DNA of 33,981 nucleotides from GCA-002697625 sp002697625 (GTDB taxonomy: Bacteria; Bacteroidota; Bacteroidia; Flavobacteriales; BACL11): the NCBI GenBank assembly GCA_964004625.1, contig CAXFOB010000030.1:1-33981 (forward strand), given 5' to 3'. Below are positions 7,114 through 16,200 of the stretch, piece by piece (positions within the stretch are counted from its first letter, which is position 1; every line of letters starts with the position of its first letter). The translations under genes and the position numbers were made by a program. The notes under the pieces were generated by a model. That model was given only the letters and a program-made list of their open reading frames with translations, was not told the DNA's origin and made no database searches.

Positions 7114-7701
7114 TTAATTTATTTGTAATTGAACATTATGTTTCTCAACTAATTTTCTTAAATTAATAATTGCATATCTCATTCTTCCTAAAGCGGTATT
7201 TATACTTACATCTGTAATTTCCGAGATTTCTTTAAAGCTTAAATCCTTATAATATCTCATTTTTAAAACCTCTTTCTGATCTTCTGGAAGTTCCTCAATT
7301 AATTTTCTTAAATCAGATGTAATCTGGTCATCAATCATTTCCTCTTCCACATTCTTCTCTTCATTTGATATTACATCAAAAATATTAAAATCATCTGTCG
7401 GAGCAATACTTCTTGTCTTCTTTTGCCTTCTAAAATGGTCAATTACTAAATTATGAGCAATTCTCATTACCCAAGGTACAAATTTACCTTCTTCATTATA
7501 CTTACCTCTTTTTAAAGAATTAACTACTTTTATAAAAGTATCCTGGAACAAATCATGTGCAAGATTATAATTTTTAATCTTTGATAATATAAATGCGAAA
7601 ACTTTATCTTTATGTTTCCTAATTAAAATTTCAAAAGCAGCTTCATCGCCACTTAAGTAAGATTTTAAAAGAATCTGGTCAGATTGATTAATAGACATCA
7701 T
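7114..7701 (-). CDS. RNA polymerase sigma-70 family factor (ECF type)
   Basis: A 195-residue sigma factor that directs RNA polymerase to a subset of promoters. Sigma region 2 covers about residues 20-95 (FEILIRKHKDKVFAFILSK, LAHDLFQDTFIKVV, and the DNA-melting/-10 recognition helix WVMRIAHNLVIDHFRRQKK). Region 4 covers about 130-185 (LPEDQKEVLKMRYYKDLSFK, then a helix-turn-helix ISEITDVSINTALGRMRYAI). No anti-sigma gene with a membrane segment sits next to it; the only neighbour on the transcript is the 59-codon gene. Its start is MMSIN, two ATGs in a row at 7701 and 7698. It has its own promoter 84 bases upstream and an inverted repeat that includes the first bases of the start codon. The regulon is unknown. 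Confidence 0.93.
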   Translation of the reverse strand: MMSINQSDQILLKSYLSGDEAAFEILIRKHKDKVFAFILSKIKNYNLAHDLFQDTFIKVVNSLKRGKYNEEGKFVPWVMRIAHNLVIDHFRRQKKTRSIAPTDDFNIFDVISNEEKNVEEEMIDDQITSDLRKLIEELPEDQKEVLKMRYYKDLSFKEISEITDVSINTALGRMRYAIINLRKLVEKHNVQLQIN

Positions 7702-7739
7702 TTTACTTAGTTTTAGTTAATAAATAGTTAAAGTAAAAT
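7700..7739 (-). promoter_or_regulatory. Inverted repeat covering the sigma factor start codon, with TAGTTAA direct repeats
   Basis: On the - strand ATTTTACTT (7731-7739) is perfectly complementary to AAGTAAAAT (7700-7708), and the second arm includes the A and T of the first ATG. The loop is 22 bases. Read on the + strand, the loop region holds TAGTTAA twice (7714-7720 and 7725-7731) with an 11-base period, about one helical turn. Either a start-codon hairpin in the mRNA or a protein operator is possible; neither is proven. Confidence 0.4.
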
Positions 7740-7788
7740 TATATCTATATAAATTTATTTTGAGTTAATATCTGTATTATTTACGGTA

Positions 7789-7820
7789 CAAATATAGTAT
7801 TAGTTTCACTTTTATCCAAA
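7789..7820 (-). promoter_or_regulatory. Promoter for the sigma factor gene
   Basis: On the - strand TATATTTG (7789-7796) is preceded at 20 bases by TTTG (7817-7820), the best two-part match to the Bacteroidota -33/-7 consensus in the window. The predicted start is near 7785, giving a leader of about 84 bases, long compared with the other genes here. The uvrA promoter lies immediately beside it on the other strand. Confidence 0.75.
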
Positions 7821-7830
7821 TCTTATTGAT

Positions 7831-7838
7831 TAAATTTG
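7831..7838 (+). promoter_or_regulatory. Bacteroidota -7 box for uvrA
   Basis: TAAATTTG fits TAnnTTTG and lies 20 bases before the ATG at 7859. It falls inside the longer frame that begins at a TTG (7826), so it supports the ATG start. It is back to back with the sigma factor promoter, whose -33 element is only 11 bases away. Confidence 0.65.
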
Positions 7839-7858
7839 CAAAATTAGGAAGAAAAGGA

Positions 7859-10627
7859 ATGGGAAAAACCACTAAAAATACAGGAGAAACCATTGAGATT
7901 ATTGGAGCAAAACTCCACAATCTTAAAAATATATCATTAAACATTCCTAAAGATAAATTAATTGTTATTTCTGGTGTATCCGGATCCGGAAAATCATCTT
8001 TAGCATTCGACACCTTATTTGCAGAAGGTCAAAGAAGGTATATTGAAAGTCTATCTTCTTATGCTAGACAATTTTTAGGTAAATTACAAAAACCTGATGT
8101 AGAAGCAATAAACGGAATATCTCCAGCAATTGCTATTGAACAAAAAGTTATTTCGAAAAACCCAAGATCTACAGTAGGAACAGTAACAGAAATATATGAT
8201 TACTTAAAGTTATTGTTTGCTCGTGTAGGAAAAACGTACTCTCCTATTTCTGGGAATCAAGTTAAAAGACACCAAACCTGTGATGTAGTAGATTTTATTA
8301 ACAGTCAAGATGAAGAATCCGTTTGTTTACTTACAACTAAAATAGAAAATTGTACATTAGAAAATTTAAATATTTTATTAAAACAAGGTTACTCTAGGAT
8401 TCTAATGCAGAAAAAGGTAGAGAGAATTAGTAATATAGTTGAAAAGAAAAATCCTAATCTTAAAAATTCTTACCTGATAATTGATAGAATACTATCTAGT
8501 AAAAAAAAAGATAATATTAATCGAATAACAGACTCAGTAGAAACTGCTTTTTTTGAAGGAAAAGGTGAATGTATAATACATATCAATGATTCTCTTTATT
8601 GTTTTTCTAATAAATTTGAATTAGACGGAATTTCTTTTGAGAAAAATTCTGTTCCTTTATTTGCATTTAACAATCCATATGGGGCTTGTAAAAAATGTGA
8701 AGGATTTGGAGTAACAATTGGGCTAGACAAAAATAAAATAATTAAAGATAAAGAGCTATCTGTATACGAAGGGGTTGTAAGTTGTTGGTCAGGAATAAAA
8801 TTAAAAAAATGGAAAGAAAGGTTTATTCTGAATTCTGCAAAATTTGACTTTCCTATTCATAAATCATACAAGGATTTAACGGAAGAAGAGGTAGATATTC
8901 TATGGAATGGAAAAGGGAAATGTCAGGGTATATTTCAATTTTTCACAAAGTTAGATTCCCAAAAACACAAGATACAGAATAGGGTAATTGCTGCAAGATA
9001 TAAAGGTAGAACAGAATGCAATGAATGTGAAGGGTCTAGATTAAGAAAAGAGGCTTTATATGTAAAAATCAACAACAAATCTATTGCTGATATTTCAAAG
9101 ATGAATATTACAGAAGCCAAACAATTCTTTGAACAAATAATCTTATCTGAATCTGAAAGAAAGATAGCAGAAAGAATATTAACTGAAATAAAAAGTAGGT
9201 TATCTTTTCTAGAAGAAGTAGGGCTTTCTTATTTAACCTTATCTAGAAATTCTTCTACTTTATCAGGGGGTGAAAGTCAAAGAATTAATCTAGCCACATC
9301 ATTAGGAAGTAGCTTAGTTGGGTCCATGTATATATTAGATGAACCTTCGATTGGTCTACATTCTAAAGACACTGAGAACCTGATTAAAGTATTAAAAAGT
9401 TTAAGAGACATAGGTAATACCGTAATTATAGTAGAACATGATGAAGAGATTATGGAGCAAGCAGATCAGATAATTGATTTAGGACCTAAAGCAGGAATTC
9501 ATGGTGGAGAACTTATCTTCCAAGGAAGATTGTCAGATATTTTTAAAGAAAATAAAAGTCTTACTACCCAATATCTTTCGGGCAAGAGAAAAATTGAAAT
9601 TCCTGCAGAAAGAAGATCTTGGAAACACTCTATAGAGTTGAAAGGGATAAATATAAACAACATTAATAAAATGAATGTTGTCATCCCTTTGGAGTGTTTC
9701 ACATTAATTACCGGAGTTAGTGGATCCGGAAAATCCTCTTTAATAAGGGGGATTTTAAAGCCGTCATTAGAACAAAGGTTCGATGGTCAGACGATAACAA
9801 AAAGAAACTATCAAGAAATAAATATAAATACTAATAAATATACAAAACTAGAGTTTGTTGACCAAAATCCTATCGGTAAATCATCAAGATCAAACCCAAT
9901 AACATATATAAAAGCATATGATGATATAAGAAATTTATATTCCAAACAAAAACTTTCTATTTCTAGAAACTATAAAAGTGGTTTTTTCTCTTTTAACATA
10001 GATGGTGGAAGATGTGACAATTGTAAAGGAGAAGGAGAAACTACTGTTGAAATGCAATTTATGGCAGATGTTCACTTATTATGTGAAGAGTGTAAAGGGA
10101 ATAGATTTAAGAATGAAATACTTGAAATTACTTTTGGAGAAAAAAACATATCCGACATACTTAACCTTACAGTAAAAGAATCAATTAAATTCTTTATAGA
10201 AAATGGAGAGGAGAAAATTGCAAAAAAAATTAAACCATTACAGGATGTAGGGTTAGGATACGTAAAACTTGGACAATCTTCTTCTACCTTAAGTGGAGGA
10301 GAAGCACAAAGGATTAAACTTGCTTCCTTTTTAGGAAAAGGAGAAAATTCAGAAAAAATAATTTTCATATTTGACGAACCTACAACAGGATTACATTTTC
10401 ATGACATAAATAAACTATTAAATTCATTTAATAAACTGATTGAAAAAGGTCATTCTGTGATATGTATAGAACATAATCTCGATGTGGTGAAATGTGCAGA
10501 TTGGATTATTGACTTAGGTCCTGGAGGAGGAGATAGTGGAGGAAAAATTGTATTCGAAGGAACTCCTGAAGAACTAATAACATGCAAAGAATCCATAACT
10601 GCAAAATACCTTAAAAAGAAACTATAA
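7859..10627 (+). CDS. uvrA: Excinuclease ABC subunit A
   Basis: A 922-residue DNA damage sensor of nucleotide excision repair that works with UvrB and UvrC. It has two ABC ATPase modules. The first has Walker A GVSGSGKS (39-46), the zinc-binding pairs CKKCEGFG and CNECEGSR, signature LSGGESQRINLA (near 468) and Walker B MYILDEPSIGLH. The second has GVSGSGKSSL (near 618), CDNCKGEG with CEECKGNR, LSGGEAQRIKLA (near 810) and IFIFDEPTTGLH. The conserved region RRYIESLSSYARQFLG and NPRSTVGTVTEIYDYL are intact. The ATG at 7859 is chosen over the TTG at 7826 because the promoter box lies between them. It is a single-gene transcript, convergent with the next gene. Confidence 0.97.
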   Translation: MGKTTKNTGETIEIIGAKLHNLKNISLNIPKDKLIVISGVSGSGKSSLAFDTLFAEGQRRYIESLSSYARQFLGKLQKPDVEAINGISPAIAIEQKVISKNPRSTVGTVTEIYDYLKLLFARVGKTYSPISGNQVKRHQTCDVVDFINSQDEESVCLLTTKIENCTLENLNILLKQGYSRILMQKKVERISNIVEKKNPNLKNSYLIIDRILSSKKKDNINRITDSVETAFFEGKGECIIHINDSLYCFSNKFELDGISFEKNSVPLFAFNNPYGACKKCEGFGVTIGLDKNKIIKDKELSVYEGVVSCWSGIKLKKWKERFILNSAKFDFPIHKSYKDLTEEEVDILWNGKGKCQGIFQFFTKLDSQKHKIQNRVIAARYKGRTECNECEGSRLRKEALYVKINNKSIADISKMNITEAKQFFEQIILSESERKIAERILTEIKSRLSFLEEVGLSYLTLSRNSSTLSGGESQRINLATSLGSSLVGSMYILDEPSIGLHSKDTENLIKVLKSLRDIGNTVIIVEHDEEIMEQADQIIDLGPKAGIHGGELIFQGRLSDIFKENKSLTTQYLSGKRKIEIPAERRSWKHSIELKGININNINKMNVVIPLECFTLITGVSGSGKSSLIRGILKPSLEQRFDGQTITKRNYQEININTNKYTKLEFVDQNPIGKSSRSNPITYIKAYDDIRNLYSKQKLSISRNYKSGFFSFNIDGGRCDNCKGEGETTVEMQFMADVHLLCEECKGNRFKNEILEITFGEKNISDILNLTVKESIKFFIENGEEKIAKKIKPLQDVGLGYVKLGQSSSTLSGGEAQRIKLASFLGKGENSEKIIFIFDEPTTGLHFHDINKLLNSFNKLIEKGHSVICIEHNLDVVKCADWIIDLGPGGGDSGGKIVFEGTPEELITCKESITAKYLKKKL

Positions 10628-10648
10628 AAAAAACCATCTTTCAGATAA
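10626..10648 (-). terminator. Weak candidate terminator between the convergent uvrA and Omp28-like genes
   Basis: On the - strand TTATCT-GAA-AGATGG can form a 6-bp stem (two G-U pairs) followed directly by eight T residues, which run back into the last bases of uvrA. The stem is poor but the T tract is good. It is the only candidate end for the T9SS gene transcript. Confidence 0.35.
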
Positions 10649-10673
10649 GTTTTTAATTTTTACAATAATATTT

Positions 10674-12776
10674 TTACTCCTTTATAAATTTCTTTACAAT
10701 AATTTCTTCTCCTATAATAGCTTGAACAACATAAACTCCTTTTGATAGATTTGAAACATCAAAAGTTAAACTATGAGATCCTATCATTTTGCCATAAGTA
10801 CCTTTTGCAATATACTTTCCTTCAATACTCATTATAGAAACAGAAACCTCTTTTTCAGCATCTAAGTTTAAGAAAAAATTAGTTGTAGAAGTCGTTGGAT
10901 TAGGGTAAATATTAAAATCAATATCTGAAACAAAATTATCTACTGAAGTTGAAATAGACACTGGTAAAGATACAGCATTGTCTATAGTACCATTGTTCAT
11001 CAGCATTCCAACAACATGCATATTGTTTATGTCCCAAGTAGGATCTACGGTAAATTGAAAATTCTGAGTAAATACATCTCCTACATTATAAGTAGATTGT
11101 GGCAATGCTCCACCATTGAATGAAGGTTGAATTCCTCTAGCAACATGTCTATAAATCATTTGAACATCTGGCACCCAAGTCGGTAAATTCATCCAATCAG
11201 TTCCATCTACATCTATTAATGATATTGTACCAGAATAAGAATTTGACTGATACCAAGTCCCTCCAGTACCTGTAACACTATCTTCCACCAATGCACAAGC
11301 AAAAGTCCAGTTTCCAGTAATCAAAGATGTAGCTGTTGCAGACATTTCTACATTAATTACATTACCTGTTGCTACTGCTGTACCATTAAATGTCGCAGAA
11401 ATAGGGGTAGAAATCTTTTGCATAAATTGTAATTCAAAATCTGATGGATCAATTTCTACGCCTCTATTTACAAATCCTGAAGGGTATCCACCAACTACCA
11501 TACCTCCATCATAGTCTACATCTGTCATAGGATCACCATTATGTACAGCAATGCCTTGAAAATATCCATGATAATCCTGATCCATGAAATTCAATGCAAC
11601 TGCACCTCTAGGACACCAACCACACCAAGTTCCAGTAGCTTCTTCTCCTACAACTAATTTATTTGGAGTTGGAACTACTGCAGTTATCTGCACAGAAGAT
11701 GCGTCATTTGTAGGTACATCATCTGGACCTAAAGCATTTACATTAGACAATGTAGCGGTCCCTGACACTGTTCCACCAGATAACATTATAGGGTTTGTAA
11801 AAGAGACAGAATATGTAGATAACATTGGTATATTTACTCCAGTTACATTTTCAGTAATAACACTTCCATTATAATCAAAATCAATATCAAATGAATTAAC
11901 TGTTGTTAATCCTAAATTAATAACATCAACAACTACATCTCTATTTTGTCCTGCAAGTCCTCCAATAGAGTTTATATTAGATAGTGCCATATCTAGATTT
12001 GGAAGTGAAATCTGGGTTGTATCATAAGAATAACACACATCATCTACGTAATACTCCGAGCTAACACCTGGATACAAATCTAAGGATGCTATCTTATTTA
12101 TATTATTTGAAAATACTCCTTGAGAAACTCCATCTACTAGAACTTCCCATATATTGTTAGTTAAATCTATATTAAATTTAATTTCGAACCAAACTCCAGA
12201 ACCAGGATAAGAGCAGTTAAATGAAGTTCCTCCAGTATTACTCATAGCTATTCCTCCTGTTGCATCAAGATTTACCTCAAGAGCCCATTCTGTACCTGGA
12301 ATGTTTTCTGCCTGAAAATTAAAATATCCTGTTTTCCCAGGAACAATATACATCATATGAGAATACTCAAATGTACCAGTAGTGTATGGTGTAGAAGGTA
12401 GAGATCCAAAGCTAGCAACTGAACCAGGTATTGAATCATATGACTGAATAATATTAAAAGCTGTATTGTTTTTCCATCCAAGAGAATATGTTGGTAACGT
12501 ATCGAATATTAAAACAATATCAGGTATAGGAGTTGATATTTCATTAAGATATAAAGAATTTGCTCCACTATACGATTGATTATTTGACATAAAAGCATCA
12601 TCTAATGATGGATTAGCACCTGTCATTAATTCTCCCCAAGTATTCCAATTTTTTGAACTTTCAGCAATAGGCACATTTAGATTTGTATAAGAGTCAAAAT
12701 TTTCACAAAAGCTGACTTGAGAGAATGAACCAATTGCTATTGTACTAGCAAATAAAAAAGTGTAAAGTTTTTTCAT
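10674..12776 (-). CDS. Secreted T9SS protein with Omp28-like thioredoxin-fold domain
   Basis: A 700-residue exported protein. It has a signal peptide (MKKLYTFLFASTIAIGSFSQ), an N-terminal beta-rich region (about 25-255) resembling a lectin/LamG-type fold, a middle segment (about 260-370) like a beta-sandwich, then TGTWCGWCPRGAVAL with a CxxC at 385-388, typical of Omp28-related outer-membrane proteins with a thioredoxin-like fold. The last 75 or so residues (from FNIYPNPTTSTTNFFLN to VVQAIIGEEIIVKKFIKE) are a type A T9SS sorting domain, so it should be secreted and attached or released at the cell surface. The CxxC could be redox-active, which is inference. No TAnnTTTG box is found upstream, so it may be read from the protease-ruvX transcript. 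Its ATG abuts an inverted repeat. Confidence 0.85.
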   Translation of the reverse strand: MKKLYTFLFASTIAIGSFSQVSFCENFDSYTNLNVPIAESSKNWNTWGELMTGANPSLDDAFMSNNQSYSGANSLYLNEISTPIPDIVLIFDTLPTYSLGWKNNTAFNIIQSYDSIPGSVASFGSLPSTPYTTGTFEYSHMMYIVPGKTGYFNFQAENIPGTEWALEVNLDATGGIAMSNTGGTSFNCSYPGSGVWFEIKFNIDLTNNIWEVLVDGVSQGVFSNNINKIASLDLYPGVSSEYYVDDVCYSYDTTQISLPNLDMALSNINSIGGLAGQNRDVVVDVINLGLTTVNSFDIDFDYNGSVITENVTGVNIPMLSTYSVSFTNPIMLSGGTVSGTATLSNVNALGPDDVPTNDASSVQITAVVPTPNKLVVGEEATGTWCGWCPRGAVALNFMDQDYHGYFQGIAVHNGDPMTDVDYDGGMVVGGYPSGFVNRGVEIDPSDFELQFMQKISTPISATFNGTAVATGNVINVEMSATATSLITGNWTFACALVEDSVTGTGGTWYQSNSYSGTISLIDVDGTDWMNLPTWVPDVQMIYRHVARGIQPSFNGGALPQSTYNVGDVFTQNFQFTVDPTWDINNMHVVGMLMNNGTIDNAVSLPVSISTSVDNFVSDIDFNIYPNPTTSTTNFFLNLDAEKEVSVSIMSIEGKYIAKGTYGKMIGSHSLTFDVSNLSKGVYVVQAIIGEEIIVKKFIKE

Positions 12777-12811
12777 AGTAATATTGTTTTTATTAAGATT
12801 ACAATATTACT
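12777..12811 (-). promoter_or_regulatory. 11-bp perfect inverted repeat touching the start codon of the Omp28-like gene
   Basis: On the - strand AGTAATATTGT (12801-12811) pairs perfectly with ACAATATTACT (12777-12787) across a 13-base loop, and the next base is the A of ATG. It has T residues before it, not after, so it is not a terminator for ruvX on this strand. It could mask the start codon in mRNA or be a DNA operator. Confidence 0.45.
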
Positions 12812-12832
12812 AAAAAATCTGATAAAATAAAA

Positions 12833-13243
12833 TTATTTGTAAGAAAGGTAATCTTGTAAGATAATAGTAGCACTTACCTCATCAATTAAAGATTTATTTT
12901 TTCTTTTTGTTTTTTTAACTCCAGAATCGATTAGAGACTGAAATGCAATTTTAGAAGTAAATCTCTCATCTATTGTATGAATTTCTATTTTAGGAAATAA
13001 TGTATGTAATTTTTCTATAAATTTATGTATATCTTTAGTACTATCTGTTTCCTCACCATTTAAGTTTTTTGACTCTCCAACTACAAAAGTATCTATCTCT
13101 TCTTTTTCTAACAAATCAATCAGAAATATAAATATCTCTTTATTAGTAATAGTACACAGTGCAGAGGCTATAATTTTAGAAGAGTCGGAAATCGCAATCC
13201 CAACTCTTTTTGTTCCATAATCTATTCCTATAGCCTTAGCCAC
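12833..13243 (-). CDS. ruvX: Holliday junction resolvase-like protein RuvX/YqgF
   Basis: A 136-residue RNase H-fold nuclease of the YqgF family, linked in other bacteria to Holliday junction handling and to pre-16S rRNA 5' end processing. AIGIDYGTKRVGIAISD carries the first catalytic Asp, FVVGESKNLNG the middle motif, and HTIDERFTSKIAFQSLI and DEVSATIILQDYL the later acidic residues. The start codon is GTG at 13243, overlapping the TAG stop of the upstream protease gene by one base (TAGTG), so translation is probably coupled. Being placed directly after a secreted protease is odd for a housekeeping gene. Length is normal. Confidence 0.93.
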   Translation of the reverse strand: MAKAIGIDYGTKRVGIAISDSSKIIASALCTITNKEIFIFLIDLLEKEEIDTFVVGESKNLNGEETDSTKDIHKFIEKLHTLFPKIEIHTIDERFTSKIAFQSLIDSGVKKTKRKNKSLIDEVSATIILQDYLSYK

Positions 13244-16200
13244 TAATTTTTTACAATCTGATAGGTTAGTCCTTCTGGTAAAACTTTAACTGTATAAGTA
13301 CCTGAAGATTTATCTGAGATATCAAATGAAATACTTTCATTAGAATTCTTCGAATAAATTAATTTTCCATTTATATCATAAACTAAAGCAGTTCTAATTT
13401 TGTTATCAGAAAAACTAATTTTAAAACTACCCATTGTAGGATTTGGAAATAATTTAATCTCTCCAATATTATTTTCTAAAGAAACAGAACCTAAATCAAT
13501 TGCTGGGAACACAATATAATCTATAAAAGCACAATCTTGTCCTTCTGACCAACCCCCATCTTTATCGTATTCCCACTTAAATACTGTTTGCCCTGCATTT
13601 ACGGGAAAAGTAGCAAGTGTCCAAGTCGCATCTATACCAGACCACTCTCCCACTTTTTGACCATTTATTTTAAACTTCAAAAAGTCATATCCTTGCTCAG
13701 AAGATACTTTTTTGTAAAATGAAATATCTCCTGGTGCCAATACATTTACATCAACTGACAATTCTGACTCTTGGTTGTCTGGTAAATTAAAAGCGGATTT
13801 TGTACAATTAGTTCCCTCATGTGGGTTATTATTAGTAATCACCCAAGGATAATTTCCTTGTATCCAATTATACTGTGTAAAGTCCCCTGTTTCATAATCT
13901 TCATCTATTATTCCAACAGTTTCTGAGAAGGTGTTGTTATGAGAATATATCCCGTCAGTAAGATCAAAGAAAAATTCTGCTAAAGTGCCCATAGGTGTAG
14001 AAGCGTCAATAGTTACACTGAATGTTGTACTTTGTTGCTGAGATGTAGTTAAACTTGAAACCGAAAACCCAACAGGATTATTTACTGTAATATAAGAAGA
14101 AACCGTCGAAAGAACGGCATTTAAATTTGATATATCTGCATGTCCTGAATTTTCAATATCTACTATCAAATCTAATGTCTCTCCAGCATCCAGTTTTCCG
14201 TTTCCATTACCTGTAGTTACATCATCTATAGTAAATAACACATCTCCTAATACCGGAGCGTTGATAGTAACTGACAAGTTTGAATTCCATGTATTACCTT
14301 GATTGTCTGTTATCGTTAAGTTAAACATAACAATATGCTGATCCGGAACATAGTGTGATACCTGAAAAGTAAATGGTGAAGAAATATTTATAGTATTATT
14401 TGCACTTACAGTTGCTAAAAAATCTGTACTATCTATTAATGTTACATAAGAGTCTGGAGTAGAAATAACAACATCTACATTGTTGGTTGACTGGCTTCCT
14501 ATATTATGTAATTCTACATCTAATTCAATTAACTCATTATAATCTACTTCTAAATTATTATTTCCGCTTGGGTCATTAATTGTATGTGTATTATAAGTTA
14601 TAAATGGAGCATTTGATGATATTACATTAATTGTATTTATATATGGTTGTTTAAATTGTTTGGTAATAACAATATCTGCATTTCCTACATTTGATAGAGT
14701 AGGAAAGGTTAGGTTCACTAAACCGGAAGGTCCTACCAGCTGAGCATCTAACAATAATCCATTCATAGATAGTGCTACATAAGCATTTTCTTCAGTAGTT
14801 ACAGTTAATGTGGACGTTCCTATAGGAGTTGCATTAGCATGAGAAACTGTTAATGTAGTTGGTACGCCTAAATATGGCATTAAAGATGGGTCTCCCATAA
14901 GATGATAAATTTCCCAATAATATTGCTCCGATCCTCCCGCTTGTGTTACAGCAAGATTTCCAGAATGGATCATTTGTCCTGCCGTAAAAAACCAATCTGA
15001 TTGAGCTTCTCCATTTTCGTGCATCCAAGCATCATATACCCCCAAATCAGTCCCTCCATAATTAGGGTTTGCAATAATACTAGATGATGCACAACTTCCT
15101 ACAGCCCACCAAAAGTCTTCATCCCAATAAGTATTATTACTTCCTCCAATATATGCTACTGCGCCTTTTCCATTTTCTCTTAATAATTTTTCTCCGAAAC
15201 AAACATTTACATCAAATTTATTTGATTGACAACAATTACCAATTAAAAGTCCATATCTACCATTGTTTTGTAATCCTGATACATCTGAGTTTTCAAATGC
15301 GGGATCCGACCAACCAGAAATACCGCAATGTGCAGTATAATTTGCAAAAGATGTTCCATTACTAATATCCGATATTATCGCAGAAGAAGCAGTTGACATA
15401 TCAGATGTAATAGGAGAACCTGAACCATACAAATAAGTATGCACATTTAATCCGTGTTGAGTATTAAAATAATAATCTGTACCATAATTTATTTGCCCAT
15501 TTCCATGTATCGGAGCAAAACTTGCATCTACTCCTGCTACTAGTACTACATCATCCAGAAATGAAGGGTCAGCAAAAGTATACTGCTCATGTGTAAGTGT
15601 TTTATTAACTTGGTTTTCTACTTGTAATGGTGTAGTTGCGGAAAACCTACCATAATACATTTCTGGATAAAAATCTCCGTTTCCATCAAACTCACAAAAA
15701 TACATATCCGAAACATGTTGTCCTGCATTAAATGAAGGAACTTGGGCATCATCTCCTACAATTAATAAATAGGTTGGAATTACTCCGTCTGTAGGGTTGT
15801 TATATAAATCTTTTATAAATGCATGGATAGATGTTGTAGTATTACCTACTGCAGGATTATTTGTATATTCTTCTACTACCAAAAATCCTTTCTTTTTTTT
15901 CCAATCTATTAAAGGTTGTAGTGCAGTTTGAAACTGAGGATCCGAGATAATGACATATTTTACTGGGTAAGTAGTTATCAAATCTCTTTCAGCTATATCA
16001 GTATAATTGATACATGATTTAAATAAACTCTCAAATTCAGGAGAATAATACTTAACTCTATTTGCAACATCTTCTTTTAGAGATGCATTCTTAAATACTA
16101 CTTTTACTTCTGCTTTAGTTATTATCTTAATCTGATTCTTTACAGGGTTATATCTAATAGGTGAAACCGTAAGGCGAGCTAATTGTTGATGTCTCATCTT

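Noticed and set aside
7826..7858. Longer uvrA start at TTG 7826
   Set aside because: The promoter box 7831-7838 falls within it; the ATG at 7859 fits known proteins.
10628..10673. Terminator for uvrA on the + strand
   Set aside because: The only stem (ATCT-TTC-AGAT) is 4 bp and the following T run is broken; too weak to call on this strand.
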